Below are positions 43,735-52,368 of a stretch of 64,000 bases of DNA, piece after piece; the stretch's first letter is position 1; each line of letters starts with the position of its first letter. Position numbers and translations under genes: made by a program. The notes beneath the pieces are model-generated. The model was not told the origin of the DNA and ran no database searches. It saw only the letters and a program-made list of their open reading frames with translations. Source of the DNA: Castellaniella sp034674885 (GTDB lineage Bacteria; Pseudomonadota; Gammaproteobacteria; Burkholderiales; Burkholderiaceae_B); contig NZ_JAUCDS010000010.1 in assembly GCF_034674885.1 (NCBI RefSeq), positions 32,861 to 96,860 of the forward strand, given 5' to 3'.

Positions 43735-45078
43735 TCACTTCCCCTGCGCTTTTCTCAAGCTGGCGACCGGCACGCCCAGGGCTTCGCGGTATTTGGCCAC
43801 TGTGCGACGGGCGATCACCAAGCCCTGGTCCGCCAGCAACTGGGACAGCCGCATGTCCGATAGAGGCTTGCCGGGAGACTCGGCATCCAGCAACACGCGC
43901 ATGACGGCCTGGATGGCCCTCGCGGAGGCGTCTTCGCCTGATGCAGTCTGCACGCCCGTGCCGAAAAAATGCTTCAGCTCGACCACCCCCCAGGGGGTCT
44001 GGGCGTATTTCAGCCGGGTGGCGCGGGAAATCGTGGATTCGTGCAGTTCCAGCGCCTGGGCGACCTCGCGCAGCACCAGCGGGCGCAGAGCGGATGCCCC
44101 CTGTTCCAGGAACGCGCGCTGGTGGACCGCAATGAATTCGGCCACCCGCAAAATGGTCTGGCGGCGCTGGCCCAGGCTCTGGACCAATTGCCGTGCGACG
44201 CGCACCTGTTCACGCAGCACCGGCGCGCCCTCGCGCTCCAGCTGAGCTGCCAGGCCGGCATCTACGCGCAGTCGCGGCTCCAGGGCGGGATTCAGGCTGA
44301 CGGCCCACCGGGTGCCGGATCGATGAAACAGGACGTCGGGCACGACATAGCAGGTGGTGTCCTCCTGCCAGGCGCTGAGGGGCCGGGGGTCCAGCTGCAG
44401 CAAGGCCTGGTGGGCCGCGTCCAGCAGCGCGCGGCTGCAGCCCAGGGCGGCACACAAACGCCCCCAGCGCCCCGCGCCCAAGTCTTCCAGGAATCGGGTC
44501 AGGCGCAGGGCGCAGTCCAGCACGTCCGGCGGCCATTGCGCCGCGCGCGACCGCAGTTGCAGGCGCAGACACTCGGGCAGATCGCGGGCTCCAACCCCGG
44601 CCGGGTCGAAAGACTGCAGCAAGCGCCGCGCCGCCCGCCATTCTTCTTCCTGGACGTCCCAATCCGGCGGCAGCGCCGTCGAATGCGATACAGGGTCGAA
44701 ATCCAGATAGCCGTGCTCGTCCAGTTCGCCGATCAACACGACGCCCAGCGCCTGGTCCCTGAGACTGGCTCGGGTCGTGCGCAATTGTTGCAATAAATGA
44801 TCCGTCAGGCTCTGCGAGGCCGGCGATTCCGGGATATCATCCGTGACAGCCTGCCTGGCAGGCTGCGCCCAGTGGCGTTCCAGCATCTCGGCCTGGGCCG
44901 AAACCGCATCCGTTGCGGGTTCATCCAGTTCCAGCACGGGGTTGTCCGCCACCGCCTGGGCGATTTCCTGTTCCAGTTCCAGGGTCGAGCATTGCAGCAG
45001 CCTCAGGGCCTGGCGCAATTGCGGAGTCAGCGCCAATTGCTGGTGCTGACCCAGTTCCAGGGAAGCTTGCGAACGCAT
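43735..45078 (-). CDS. rpoN: RNA polymerase sigma-54 factor
   Basis: Alternative sigma factor for nitrogen, flagellar and other enhancer-dependent promoters. Region I is seen at the N terminus (LGQHQQLALTPQLRQALRLL). The core-binding region follows, then the HTH (LELHESTISRATRLKY) and the diagnostic RpoN box ARRTVAKYRE. Start ATG 45078 (MRSQASLELG) matches the usual N terminus; ATG 45099 would overlap the start codon of the divergent gene. It lies outside the lptB-rpoN-hpf context usual in proteobacteria and may be a second copy. Confidence 0.9.
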   Translation of the reverse strand: MRSQASLELGQHQQLALTPQLRQALRLLQCSTLELEQEIAQAVADNPVLELDEPATDAVSAQAEMLERHWAQPARQAVTDDIPESPASQSLTDHLLQQLRTTRASLRDQALGVVLIGELDEHGYLDFDPVSHSTALPPDWDVQEEEWRAARRLLQSFDPAGVGARDLPECLRLQLRSRAAQWPPDVLDCALRLTRFLEDLGAGRWGRLCAALGCSRALLDAAHQALLQLDPRPLSAWQEDTTCYVVPDVLFHRSGTRWAVSLNPALEPRLRVDAGLAAQLEREGAPVLREQVRVARQLVQSLGQRRQTILRVAEFIAVHQRAFLEQGASALRPLVLREVAQALELHESTISRATRLKYAQTPWGVVELKHFFGTGVQTASGEDASARAIQAVMRVLLDAESPGKPLSDMRLSQLLADQGLVIARRTVAKYREALGVPVASLRKAQGK

Positions 45079-45097
45079 ACTCAACTCATTGATGGCC

Positions 45098-45640
45098 ATG
45101 AATCAGGACTCATTCCAAACCCCCAGCCGACAGGATTCCGCATTGTTGCGCAGGATTCTGCTGAAACTGACGGCCACGGCCAAAATCGTGTCGGCCACGC
45201 TGATCGTGCTGGTGGCGCTGGTCTGGTATGACCTGCTGAATCGCCTGCTGGCGTTTGGCAATGGCATCGATTATGCCGGAAACCACGTCATCGGGGCGCA
45301 GGCCACGGCCCTGCTGCAGCGCTACAACCCGTATTTCTGGGGGGCGCTGGTCATTCTGTGCACCATCATCGTGGCCTGGCTGGTGTACCAGGCCGTGCGG
45401 TCGATCCTGGCGCGGGCGCGCATGAAACTGGTGGACGAGCATTCCTTCCAGTTGCTGGCGGACCAGTTGTCCGCCCCGGCGCTGGATGTGCTGCTCTGGG
45501 CCTGGCAACCGCACGACGAGCCATTGCGCGTGGGCGACCTGCAACTGGCCCACCAGGAACTGTCGGCCGGTCGATCCGGGCGCCTGCAGCAGGCTGCTCG
45601 CCAGCTGGCCGTGCTGGAAAACGCCCGCCAGCGGGGTTGA
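45098..45640 (+). CDS. Two-TM membrane protein of unknown function
   Basis: No family recognised. The 180-residue product has two membrane segments (VSATLIVLVALVWYDLL and YFWGALVILCTIIVAWLVY) flanking a periplasmic loop, and a soluble C-terminal helix-rich tail (QLAHQELSAGRSGRLQQAARQLAVLE). Start ATG 45098 lies within 20 bases of the rpoN start on the other strand. Confidence 0.75.
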   Translation: MNQDSFQTPSRQDSALLRRILLKLTATAKIVSATLIVLVALVWYDLLNRLLAFGNGIDYAGNHVIGAQATALLQRYNPYFWGALVILCTIIVAWLVYQAVRSILARARMKLVDEHSFQLLADQLSAPALDVLLWAWQPHDEPLRVGDLQLAHQELSAGRSGRLQQAARQLAVLENARQRG

Positions 45641-45702
45641 TCCCCCGATTCCGCGCCTTCTGGCACTTGCGCGAACCCGGAAAATATGTTTGACTTTAGG
45701 CT

Positions 45703-45840
45703 ATGAACATCACGCGCGCATCTTTCCATGATTCCCGGCAGGCTCCTGCCGGCGATGTCGTGCGCGCTCCCGCTCCTGTTCGGGCGCGGTTCTCTCCTGT
45801 CCTACTGGGTCTACTGCTAGCGATCGGTTGCCGGGCCTAG
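45703..45840 (+). CDS. leuA leader peptide (45 residues)
   Basis: A small ORF ending VLLGLLLAIGCRA, with five leucine codons within seven (CTA CTG GGT CTA CTG CTA). CTA is uncommon in this GC-rich DNA, which suits a sensor of charged Leu-tRNA. It lies 101 bases before leuA, and its stop is 40 bases before a terminator-like hairpin. A classical leu attenuation leader is inferred. Confidence 0.75.
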   Translation: MNITRASFHDSRQAPAGDVVRAPAPVRARFSPVLLGLLLAIGCRA

Positions 45841-45880
45841 CGCCGCGTGGCAGTTCGGCAGCCTATCCCAAGCCACTTCT

Positions 45881-45902
45881 TCGCGACCCCGCGATTGTTG
45901 TT
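45881..45902 (+). terminator. Attenuator terminator in the leuA leader
   Basis: TCGCG-ACCC-CGCGA followed by TTGTTGTT. An upstream alternative pairing is possible (GTGGC at 45847 with GCCAC at 45872). Stem strength is modest. Confidence 0.5.
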
Positions 45903-45941
45903 CGTCCGTGATCCGGACCCTCTACCCAGACAGGTATTGCC

Positions 45942-47645
45942 ATGATCCAGAACCCCGCCTCCAAATACATTCCGTTCGCCCCGTTCACGCGCGATTACGC
46001 TGAACGCACCTGGCCCAGCCGCCGCACCACCACCCCGCCGATCTGGATGAGCACCGATCTGCGCGATGGCAACCAGGCCCTGATCGAACCCATGAGCGTA
46101 GACCGCAAGCTGCGGTTCTTCGACCAGCTGGTGAAGATCGGCTTCAAGGAAATCGAGGTCGGCTTCCCCTCCGCATCCCAGACCGATTACGACTTCGTGC
46201 GCAAACTGGTCGACGAGAATCGCATCCCCGACGACGTCACCATCATCGGCCTGACCCAGGCGCGCGGCGATCTGATCCCGCGTACCGTGCAGGCGCTGGC
46301 CGGGGCGAAACACGCCATCGTGCACATGTACAACGCCTGCGCGCCGGCCTTTCGCAAGATCGTCTTTCAAATGAGCCGCGACGAAGTCCGCACCGTGGCC
46401 GTCGAAGGCACCAAGATCGTCAAGGCCGAAGTCGCCAAGCATCCGCAAACCCACTGGCGCTACGAATATTCCCCGGAAGTCTTCAGCACCACCGAACCGG
46501 AATTCGCCCTGGACGTCTGCAATGCCGTGGTCGAAACCTGGCAGCCCACAGTACAGGACAAGATCATCCTGAACCTGCCGGCCACCATCGAGGCCACCAC
46601 GCCCAACCTGTACGCCGACCAGATCGAATGGATGCACCGCAATCTGGCCCAGCGCGACAAGATCGTGCTCAGCGTGCACCCGCATAACGACCGAGGCACG
46701 GCCGTGGCCGCCGCCGAATTTGCCGTGATGGCCGGCGCCGACCGCATCGAAGGCTGTCTGTTTGGCAATGGCGAACGCACCGGCAACGTCGACCTGGTCA
46801 CGTTGGCCCTGAATCTGTACACCCAGGGCGTTCATCCCGGCCTGGATTTTTCCGACATCGACGAAGTGCGCCGCTGCGTGGAAGACTGCAACCAGTTGCC
46901 CGTCCACCCGCGCCACCCCTATGTGGGCGACCTGGTGTTCACGGCCTTTTCCGGCTCGCACCAGGATGCCATCAAAAAGGGCTTCGCCGTCCAGCAGGCC
47001 GACGCGGTCTGGGAAGTGCCTTACCTGCCCATCGACCCGGCCGACCTGGGCCGCAGCTACGATGCGGTCATCCGCGTCAACAGCCAGTCCGGCAAGGGCG
47101 GCGTCGCCTACCTGCTGGAACATGAACACGGCCTGGTCCTGCCGCGCCGCCTGCAGATCGAGTTCAGCCGCGCCATCCAGCGCGTCACCGACGAGACCGG
47201 CCGCGAAGTCACCCCTCAGGACGTCTACGACATCTTTTCCAGCGAATACCTGGACCGCGACACCCCCTGGCAACTGGTGCGCCATCGCATCACCGGCAGC
47301 CCCAAGACCACCGGCCAGAAACAATTCATGATCGAAGTCGAAATCCAGGCCGATGGCCAGACCCGACACCTGTCGGGCCAGGGCGACGGCGCGATTTCGG
47401 CCTTTGTGGACGCCTTGGGCATCGAGGCCCGCATCATGGACTACCAGGAACATGCCATCGGCACGGGCACGGACACCCGCGCTGCGTCCTATGTGGAAAT
47501 CCGCATCGGCGACGAGGCCAACGGCTATGGCGTCGGCATCCACGAAGACATCGTGACGTCGTCTTTCCTGGCCATCCTGAGCGCGGTCAACCGCTATTCC
47601 GCCGACGGAAAGGAACTGCCGGCCCGCGTGTCGGCCGCCGCCTGA
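45942..47645 (+). CDS. leuA: 2-isopropylmalate synthase
   Basis: First committed enzyme of leucine synthesis, joining acetyl-CoA and 2-oxoisovalerate. The 567-residue protein is the long (type 2) form. Motifs are MSTDLRDGNQALIEPM, SVHPHNDRGTAVAAAE and GCLFGNGERTGNVDLVTLALN. The C-terminal regulatory domain senses leucine. A ribosome site (CAGACAGGT) precedes the start. Expression is probably set by the upstream leader. Confidence 0.97.
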   Translation: MIQNPASKYIPFAPFTRDYAERTWPSRRTTTPPIWMSTDLRDGNQALIEPMSVDRKLRFFDQLVKIGFKEIEVGFPSASQTDYDFVRKLVDENRIPDDVTIIGLTQARGDLIPRTVQALAGAKHAIVHMYNACAPAFRKIVFQMSRDEVRTVAVEGTKIVKAEVAKHPQTHWRYEYSPEVFSTTEPEFALDVCNAVVETWQPTVQDKIILNLPATIEATTPNLYADQIEWMHRNLAQRDKIVLSVHPHNDRGTAVAAAEFAVMAGADRIEGCLFGNGERTGNVDLVTLALNLYTQGVHPGLDFSDIDEVRRCVEDCNQLPVHPRHPYVGDLVFTAFSGSHQDAIKKGFAVQQADAVWEVPYLPIDPADLGRSYDAVIRVNSQSGKGGVAYLLEHEHGLVLPRRLQIEFSRAIQRVTDETGREVTPQDVYDIFSSEYLDRDTPWQLVRHRITGSPKTTGQKQFMIEVEIQADGQTRHLSGQGDGAISAFVDALGIEARIMDYQEHAIGTGTDTRAASYVEIRIGDEANGYGVGIHEDIVTSSFLAILSAVNRYSADGKELPARVSAAA

Positions 47646-47723
47646 TTCAGGGAATACCCCCCATCTGTCCGACCTGACGAGCGCCCCAGCCTATCCGGCG
47701 GGGGCCGCCGCAGCCGGCACCCA

Positions 47724-48041
47724 TCAATACACGATGGCCAGCCCCGGAAGATCCACCGTGACCCGGGGCTTTTCCAATGCCTGAACGGCGTGCGTGGCGA
47801 AGTCCCGGGCCAGATCGGACTGGGAAGACAGCGCGCGGTAACCCAGGGCATCCGCCACCCCCAGGATCTTGTCCAGGAGCAGGACTTTCCCGCTGACCCG
47901 CAAGGGTTCGCAGCCCAGGGATTCCCAGCGCTGTTCGAACCAGCTGCGAGCCGCCTGGGCCAGCGTCGCATCGACGGGGGCGTCGACGCTGAGTTCCAGC
48001 GAGCGATGCGCATCGAACACAATGATCACGTGACCCTGCAT
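47724..48041 (-). CDS. Small protein of unknown function
   Basis: No family recognised. The 105-residue product starts MQGHVIIVFDAHRSLELSV and continues with a helix (ATLAQAARSWFEQRW). It has no signal or membrane segment. Start ATG 48041 is weakly supported by AAGGAAAAACC. It follows a DUF1840 gene on the same strand by 14 bases, so the two likely form an operon. Confidence 0.7.
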   Translation of the reverse strand: MQGHVIIVFDAHRSLELSVDAPVDATLAQAARSWFEQRWESLGCEPLRVSGKVLLLDKILGVADALGYRALSSQSDLARDFATHAVQALEKPRVTVDLPGLAIVY

Positions 48042-48055
48042 GGCGCGGTTTTTCC

Positions 48056-48403
48056 TTACCAGATGGGCGCGGGGCCCCAGGTGACGTCTTCGCCCTTGTC
48101 GCGAGACAGACGCAACATGGCCAGCAAGGGCCAGGCCCGACGGCGCATGCCCACGTGCTGGGCGATGGGATGTTCGGTGGAATCGTCGTGTTCGCTGGGG
48201 TGATCGTCGTTGTGGCTGCTGTCGGCAGCCACCAGCGATTCGATGCCCGCAATGGCCGCATCCAGCTGGTCGCGGGTGATGACCCCTCGTTCAGGCATAT
48301 CTGGCGTGTCGAATTTTTTACCTGCGGCCACCAGGATGGGTTTGGCGTGCTGGGCGAACATCAGGACTTCGGCGGCCGACTTGGACTGAAACAGAATGAG
48401 CAT
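48056..48403 (-). CDS. DUF1840 protein
   Basis: A 115-residue DUF1840 protein. Family start MLILFQSKSAAEVLMFAQHA and the later RGVITRDQLDAAIAGIESL are clear, after which there is an acidic/His-rich stretch. Role unknown. It is divergent from the RHS gene; between them the palindrome GTCGGA-N5-TCCGAC (48464-48480) could be an operator. Confidence 0.85.
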   Translation of the reverse strand: MLILFQSKSAAEVLMFAQHAKPILVAAGKKFDTPDMPERGVITRDQLDAAIAGIESLVAADSSHNDDHPSEHDDSTEHPIAQHVGMRRRAWPLLAMLRLSRDKGEDVTWGPAPIW

Positions 48404-48496
48404 AGTGGGCTTTCCGCAATGGATATAAACATACACTAACCCAAGTTCGGCACCCTGCCAAGTCGGAAAATATCCGACATTGACAGGAGACGAGCC

Positions 48497-51400
48497 ATGC
48501 CAGAAACCCGCTGCCGACGCCGCTTTCCCCGCATTCGCATCCGCCCGCGCAGGGCCGTTTCGACCCCCTGCCTGCTGGCACTCCTGATGGCTCTCGGAAC
48601 CGGTCCGGCGGGCGCCTCTGCGGCACTGACCTGCCCGGCGCCCGCCGACCCCGGTCAACTGCCGCCCTGCGGCGCCGGGACCTCACTGGGGCCAGGCCGG
48701 GAGCCGGACCCGGACACTGGCATCAGCAACCCCATCCACCGGATCACCGGCGAGAAATTCCTGAGGGACGTCGACCTGCCCACCCCTCTGGCCGGCGGCC
48801 ATCCGAGCTTTGTCCGCCTGTACCGATCCGGCCAGCCACAGGCCGGATTCCTGGGCGCAGGCTGGGGCAGCGAGTACGACGTGACGCTGACTCGCAGCCC
48901 GCCCGGCTGGCAGCTGCGGCTGGCCGATGGCCGGGTCGTGCGCTACGACGCTCGGGGCCATCCGCTGCGCCCAGGAGACGGGCGCATCGTGGCGGTCGCG
49001 GCGTCGGAGTCGCCGTCGAGCGAGGCCTCCCCGCCCCATCCGCCGCCGGGCGATGCTCCGGCCATCTGGCTACCCGCCGCCAGCACCCCCACGACCAGCC
49101 GCCAGGCGACACACGTCTGGGCGGATACCGACGGCCGGCGGCTGGAGTTCAATGCCGAGGGCCGACTGCTGGCCGCCGTCCGACCGGGGCAAGCGGCCAC
49201 CCGGATCGCCTACCATGCCGACGGCCCCTTCCAGGGGTTGATCGCCCGCATCGGGACAGGCCGGCAGCTGCTGACGCCGCGTTATGCGCGGCACGATGAC
49301 CACGTGTTGCTGCAGTCGCTGCAGACCCCGCTGGGGACCTTCACCTATGAATACGACGCCCCGACCGCTGCGGCCAACGGGGAGGCACCCCGCCCCACCC
49401 TACCGCGCTTGACCAGCGTCGTGCGCCCGGACGGCATGCAGCGACGCTACCACTACGAGCCGCCACGCCAGGCAGGCCACCTCGCAGCCATCACCGGCAT
49501 CACGCTGCAGGACCGCCAGGGACGCGCACAAAGAATACGCAGCTGGATCTACGACGCGGACGGCCGAGTCGTCCAGGCCATCCCCGGGCCGCCGGAACAG
49601 GCGACCGGCCGGCTGGACCTGAACTATCCCCCGGACGCTGACCACTCGGTGCAACGAGATGCGCGAGGCCGGCTGGCGAGCATCGGCGGACTGCGGATCG
49701 AACGCAGCCCAGTTGGCGGCCTGAGTCGTCTGTCTCAGCCTCATGGCGGCTGGCCCGGTCTGGTCATGACGTACGACGCGCAGGGCCGCCGCAGCGCCTG
49801 GACCAGCACCTTGACGGGGCGTACTCGGCTGGGCTACGACCCCCAGGGCCGACTGCAGGCGCTGGGTCACGCCAACGGCGACCATCTGGCGCTGCAACGG
49901 GATGCGGCCGGCCGCCCTCGCCACCTGCAGTACACAGGCAACGACAAGACCGGGCTGCCGGTCACGCTGGACTGGCATGGCCGGCATCTGCGGCGCCTGG
50001 ACCATCCGGCAGAAACCGAATACCTGGAGACCGGCCAGGACGGCCGGCTGCGTACTCGATCCATCCGGCGCGCCCAACCAGGCGGCACGCTGTCCTACCG
50101 GGAAACCTTTGCCTACGACGAGGCGGGCCGCCTGCTGCGCCACGGCCTGCCGGAAGGCGGCGCCCTGCATACAAGCTGGTCACCGGACGGACGCCTGAGC
50201 CGCCTGGTCTGGGAAGCCGCCGACGGGTCCCGGCATCCAGTGATCGACACGGTGGCCGGCCTGGCCGGCTACCGCTACGGCAACGGCCTGCACCTGCACA
50301 GCGGCACGGACGGCCAGGGGCGCGCAGACCGGCTCATGGTCAGCGACGGCGCGCGCATCCTGTGGGCGGAACGGCGTCAGCAGGATGCCAACGGCCTGAT
50401 CCTGCGGCATACCGTCCTGGCCCAGGGTCTCCATACACAACGCCGCTATGCCTACGACGCCCGGCAGCGCGTGACCGGCATTCTCGAATCGGGCGGCACG
50501 ACCGGCGCCGGACGCCGGCACTGGCTGGCCTGGACCGAGGAAGGCGCGCTGGCCGGGCGCACCGCGCACATCGTAGCCCCGCCCCTGTCGGCCATCCGCC
50601 GCGACGCCGCCGGGTTGCCGCTGCAGATCGGCGAGCGTACCCTGCGCTACCAGGCGCAGCAGCGCCTGGCTGAAGTCCGCGAAAACGGCCAGGCGCGGGT
50701 CCGTTATACCTACAACGCCCGGGGCCAGCAGATCCGCCAGCAGGCGGGCGGCATGCGCATCGAGCGCTACTACCTGGACAACCGGCTGGTCGCCCGCTGG
50801 GTCCGGTCCGATGCGCCGGCCGGGCCCGCTGCGCCCAGCTTCGGCGTCAGCGAGCGTTATCTGTACGCGCAGGATGTCCCGGTGGGGCTGCTGCGCACCG
50901 ATGTCCACGGCCAGACCCGCTTGCTCTTCATCCACGCGGATCTGCTGGGCGCCCCCGTCATGGTCACCGACGCAACACGCGCCGTGCGCTGGCTGGCCGA
51001 CTATGACACCCTGGGGCAGGCCCGCCGCCGGGCCGGCGACCTGGACCTGCCGCTGCGCCGCCCCGGCCAGGACGAGGATCCGTTCACCGGCTGGCACGAC
51101 AACGTCTTTCGCACCTACCTGCCGCAACGCGGACACTATCTGGAACCGGACCCGCTGGGCCCGGTGCCCGGCCTGCAGGCGCTGGGTTATGCGGCCCAGC
51201 AGCCGATGCGCCATGTCGACCCCCTGGGCCTGATCCTGCTGGCCTTCGATGGCACCCGCTACGGACGAGCGAACCAAAGCAACGTCTGGAAGCTGGCCCA
51301 GGCCTACGACGACGGCCCGGCCTACTATCACTCCGGACCGGGCAACAATCTGTACGTAGACTGGGATGCCGTGACCGCCGCCGGCAGCGGCCAGATCCTG

Positions 51401-52219
51401 CGCAATCAGTGGCAGTCCCTGATGAACGCCCTGCAGCGGGCACAGGGGGCTGCGGCTCCGGTCCCCATCGACATCCTGGGATATTCGCGCGGCGCCGCCC
51501 TGGCCCGGGATTTCGCCAACCGCATCGCCCGCCAGACGCACGACGGCTGGTTCTCCTACGACGACCCCTTGCGCGGCACGATCGGACTGTGCGTGGATCT
51601 GCGCTTTCTGGGCCTGTTCGACACCGTGGCCCAATTCGGCCTGCTGGGGGCGGCCAACGCAGGCTTTGACCTGTCCGTCTCCGGGGCCTGGAACTGGGTG
51701 GCGCACGCCGTGGCGCTGCACGAACTGCGCAGCCTGTTTCCCTTGGTATCTGCCCGCGAGGGGGCGCCGGCCAATACCGTGGAAGCCCCCTTCATCGGCG
51801 CCCACGCCGACATCGGCGGCGGCCTGCTGCTGGATGATCGCGGCAAGCCTCGGGCAGACGGAGATCTGTCGGACGTGACACTGAACTGGATGCGCTGGCA
51901 GGCGCTGGCGGCCCTGGTGCCCCTGAAGGACCTGAATGCCGAGGACCAGCAGGTCTCGCGGCCCTGGCTGCACGACGAACGCAACCCTGCCCAACGCCTG
52001 CTGGGCGGTGATCGCGATCTGCAGGACGCCGGCACTCAATCCCTGGGGCCGCAGGGCGCCGATCCCCGGCTGGGGGCGGCCCAGCGCCAGATGTTCGAGA
52101 CCTTCATCCAGCGCCTCAGCCACTGGGAACTGAACGCGGGCAACGTCGTGGGTCAGGTGGACATGCAGGGCTATGGCGCCTGGCTGGAATCGCAGCTGGG
52201 GCTGCCGAGGACGCCTTGA
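48497..52219 (+). CDS. RHS/YD-repeat protein with C-terminal DUF2235 lipase-like domain
   Basis: A 1240-residue RHS polymorphic-toxin-like protein. It begins with an Arg-rich region and a Sec-type hydrophobic segment (LLALLMALGTGPAGASA). RHS/YD repeats fill about residues 100-900, ending in the core signature YLEPDPLGPVPGLQALGYA and HVDPLGL (Asp908). The remaining 330 residues are DUF2235, an alpha/beta hydrolase domain found in type VI phospholipase effectors. The triad is Ser997 (GYSRGA), Asp1042 (LFDTVAQFG) and His1103 (FIGAHADIGGG). GGAGACGAGCC precedes ATG 48497. No immunity gene follows before argS. Confidence 0.88.
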   Translation: MPETRCRRRFPRIRIRPRRAVSTPCLLALLMALGTGPAGASAALTCPAPADPGQLPPCGAGTSLGPGREPDPDTGISNPIHRITGEKFLRDVDLPTPLAGGHPSFVRLYRSGQPQAGFLGAGWGSEYDVTLTRSPPGWQLRLADGRVVRYDARGHPLRPGDGRIVAVAASESPSSEASPPHPPPGDAPAIWLPAASTPTTSRQATHVWADTDGRRLEFNAEGRLLAAVRPGQAATRIAYHADGPFQGLIARIGTGRQLLTPRYARHDDHVLLQSLQTPLGTFTYEYDAPTAAANGEAPRPTLPRLTSVVRPDGMQRRYHYEPPRQAGHLAAITGITLQDRQGRAQRIRSWIYDADGRVVQAIPGPPEQATGRLDLNYPPDADHSVQRDARGRLASIGGLRIERSPVGGLSRLSQPHGGWPGLVMTYDAQGRRSAWTSTLTGRTRLGYDPQGRLQALGHANGDHLALQRDAAGRPRHLQYTGNDKTGLPVTLDWHGRHLRRLDHPAETEYLETGQDGRLRTRSIRRAQPGGTLSYRETFAYDEAGRLLRHGLPEGGALHTSWSPDGRLSRLVWEAADGSRHPVIDTVAGLAGYRYGNGLHLHSGTDGQGRADRLMVSDGARILWAERRQQDANGLILRHTVLAQGLHTQRRYAYDARQRVTGILESGGTTGAGRRHWLAWTEEGALAGRTAHIVAPPLSAIRRDAAGLPLQIGERTLRYQAQQRLAEVRENGQARVRYTYNARGQQIRQQAGGMRIERYYLDNRLVARWVRSDAPAGPAAPSFGVSERYLYAQDVPVGLLRTDVHGQTRLLFIHADLLGAPVMVTDATRAVRWLADYDTLGQARRRAGDLDLPLRRPGQDEDPFTGWHDNVFRTYLPQRGHYLEPDPLGPVPGLQALGYAAQQPMRHVDPLGLILLAFDGTRYGRANQSNVWKLAQAYDDGPAYYHSGPGNNLYVDWDAVTAAGSGQILRNQWQSLMNALQRAQGAAAPVPIDILGYSRGAALARDFANRIARQTHDGWFSYDDPLRGTIGLCVDLRFLGLFDTVAQFGLLGAANAGFDLSVSGAWNWVAHAVALHELRSLFPLVSAREGAPANTVEAPFIGAHADIGGGLLLDDRGKPRADGDLSDVTLNWMRWQALAALVPLKDLNAEDQQVSRPWLHDERNPAQRLLGGDRDLQDAGTQSLGPQGADPRLGAAQRQMFETFIQRLSHWELNAGNVVGQVDMQGYGAWLESQLGLPRTP

Positions 52220-52368
52220 ATCCCCGCGCCCCGGCAGCGCAGCCTTCCTGCCCGAGTGGCCCGCCACATCACGAGCGCCCCAAAATCGGGCTATCATTTC
52301 GGGATATCTCCGGCGGCAGGGCCGTGCGCGCCATGCCGGATGCCGCCGTCACCGCTCATCATTCCGCC

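Noticed and set aside
45728..45820. Alternative 30-residue leucine-containing ORF in the leuA leader
   Set aside because: It has only scattered leucine codons. The overlapping frame at 45703-45840 has the clustered run and a stop placed near the hairpin.
52220..52368. Possible immunity gene after the RHS-lipase gene
   Set aside because: The 149-base gap holds no ORF with a ribosome site; upstream residues in the argS frame show no independent domain.
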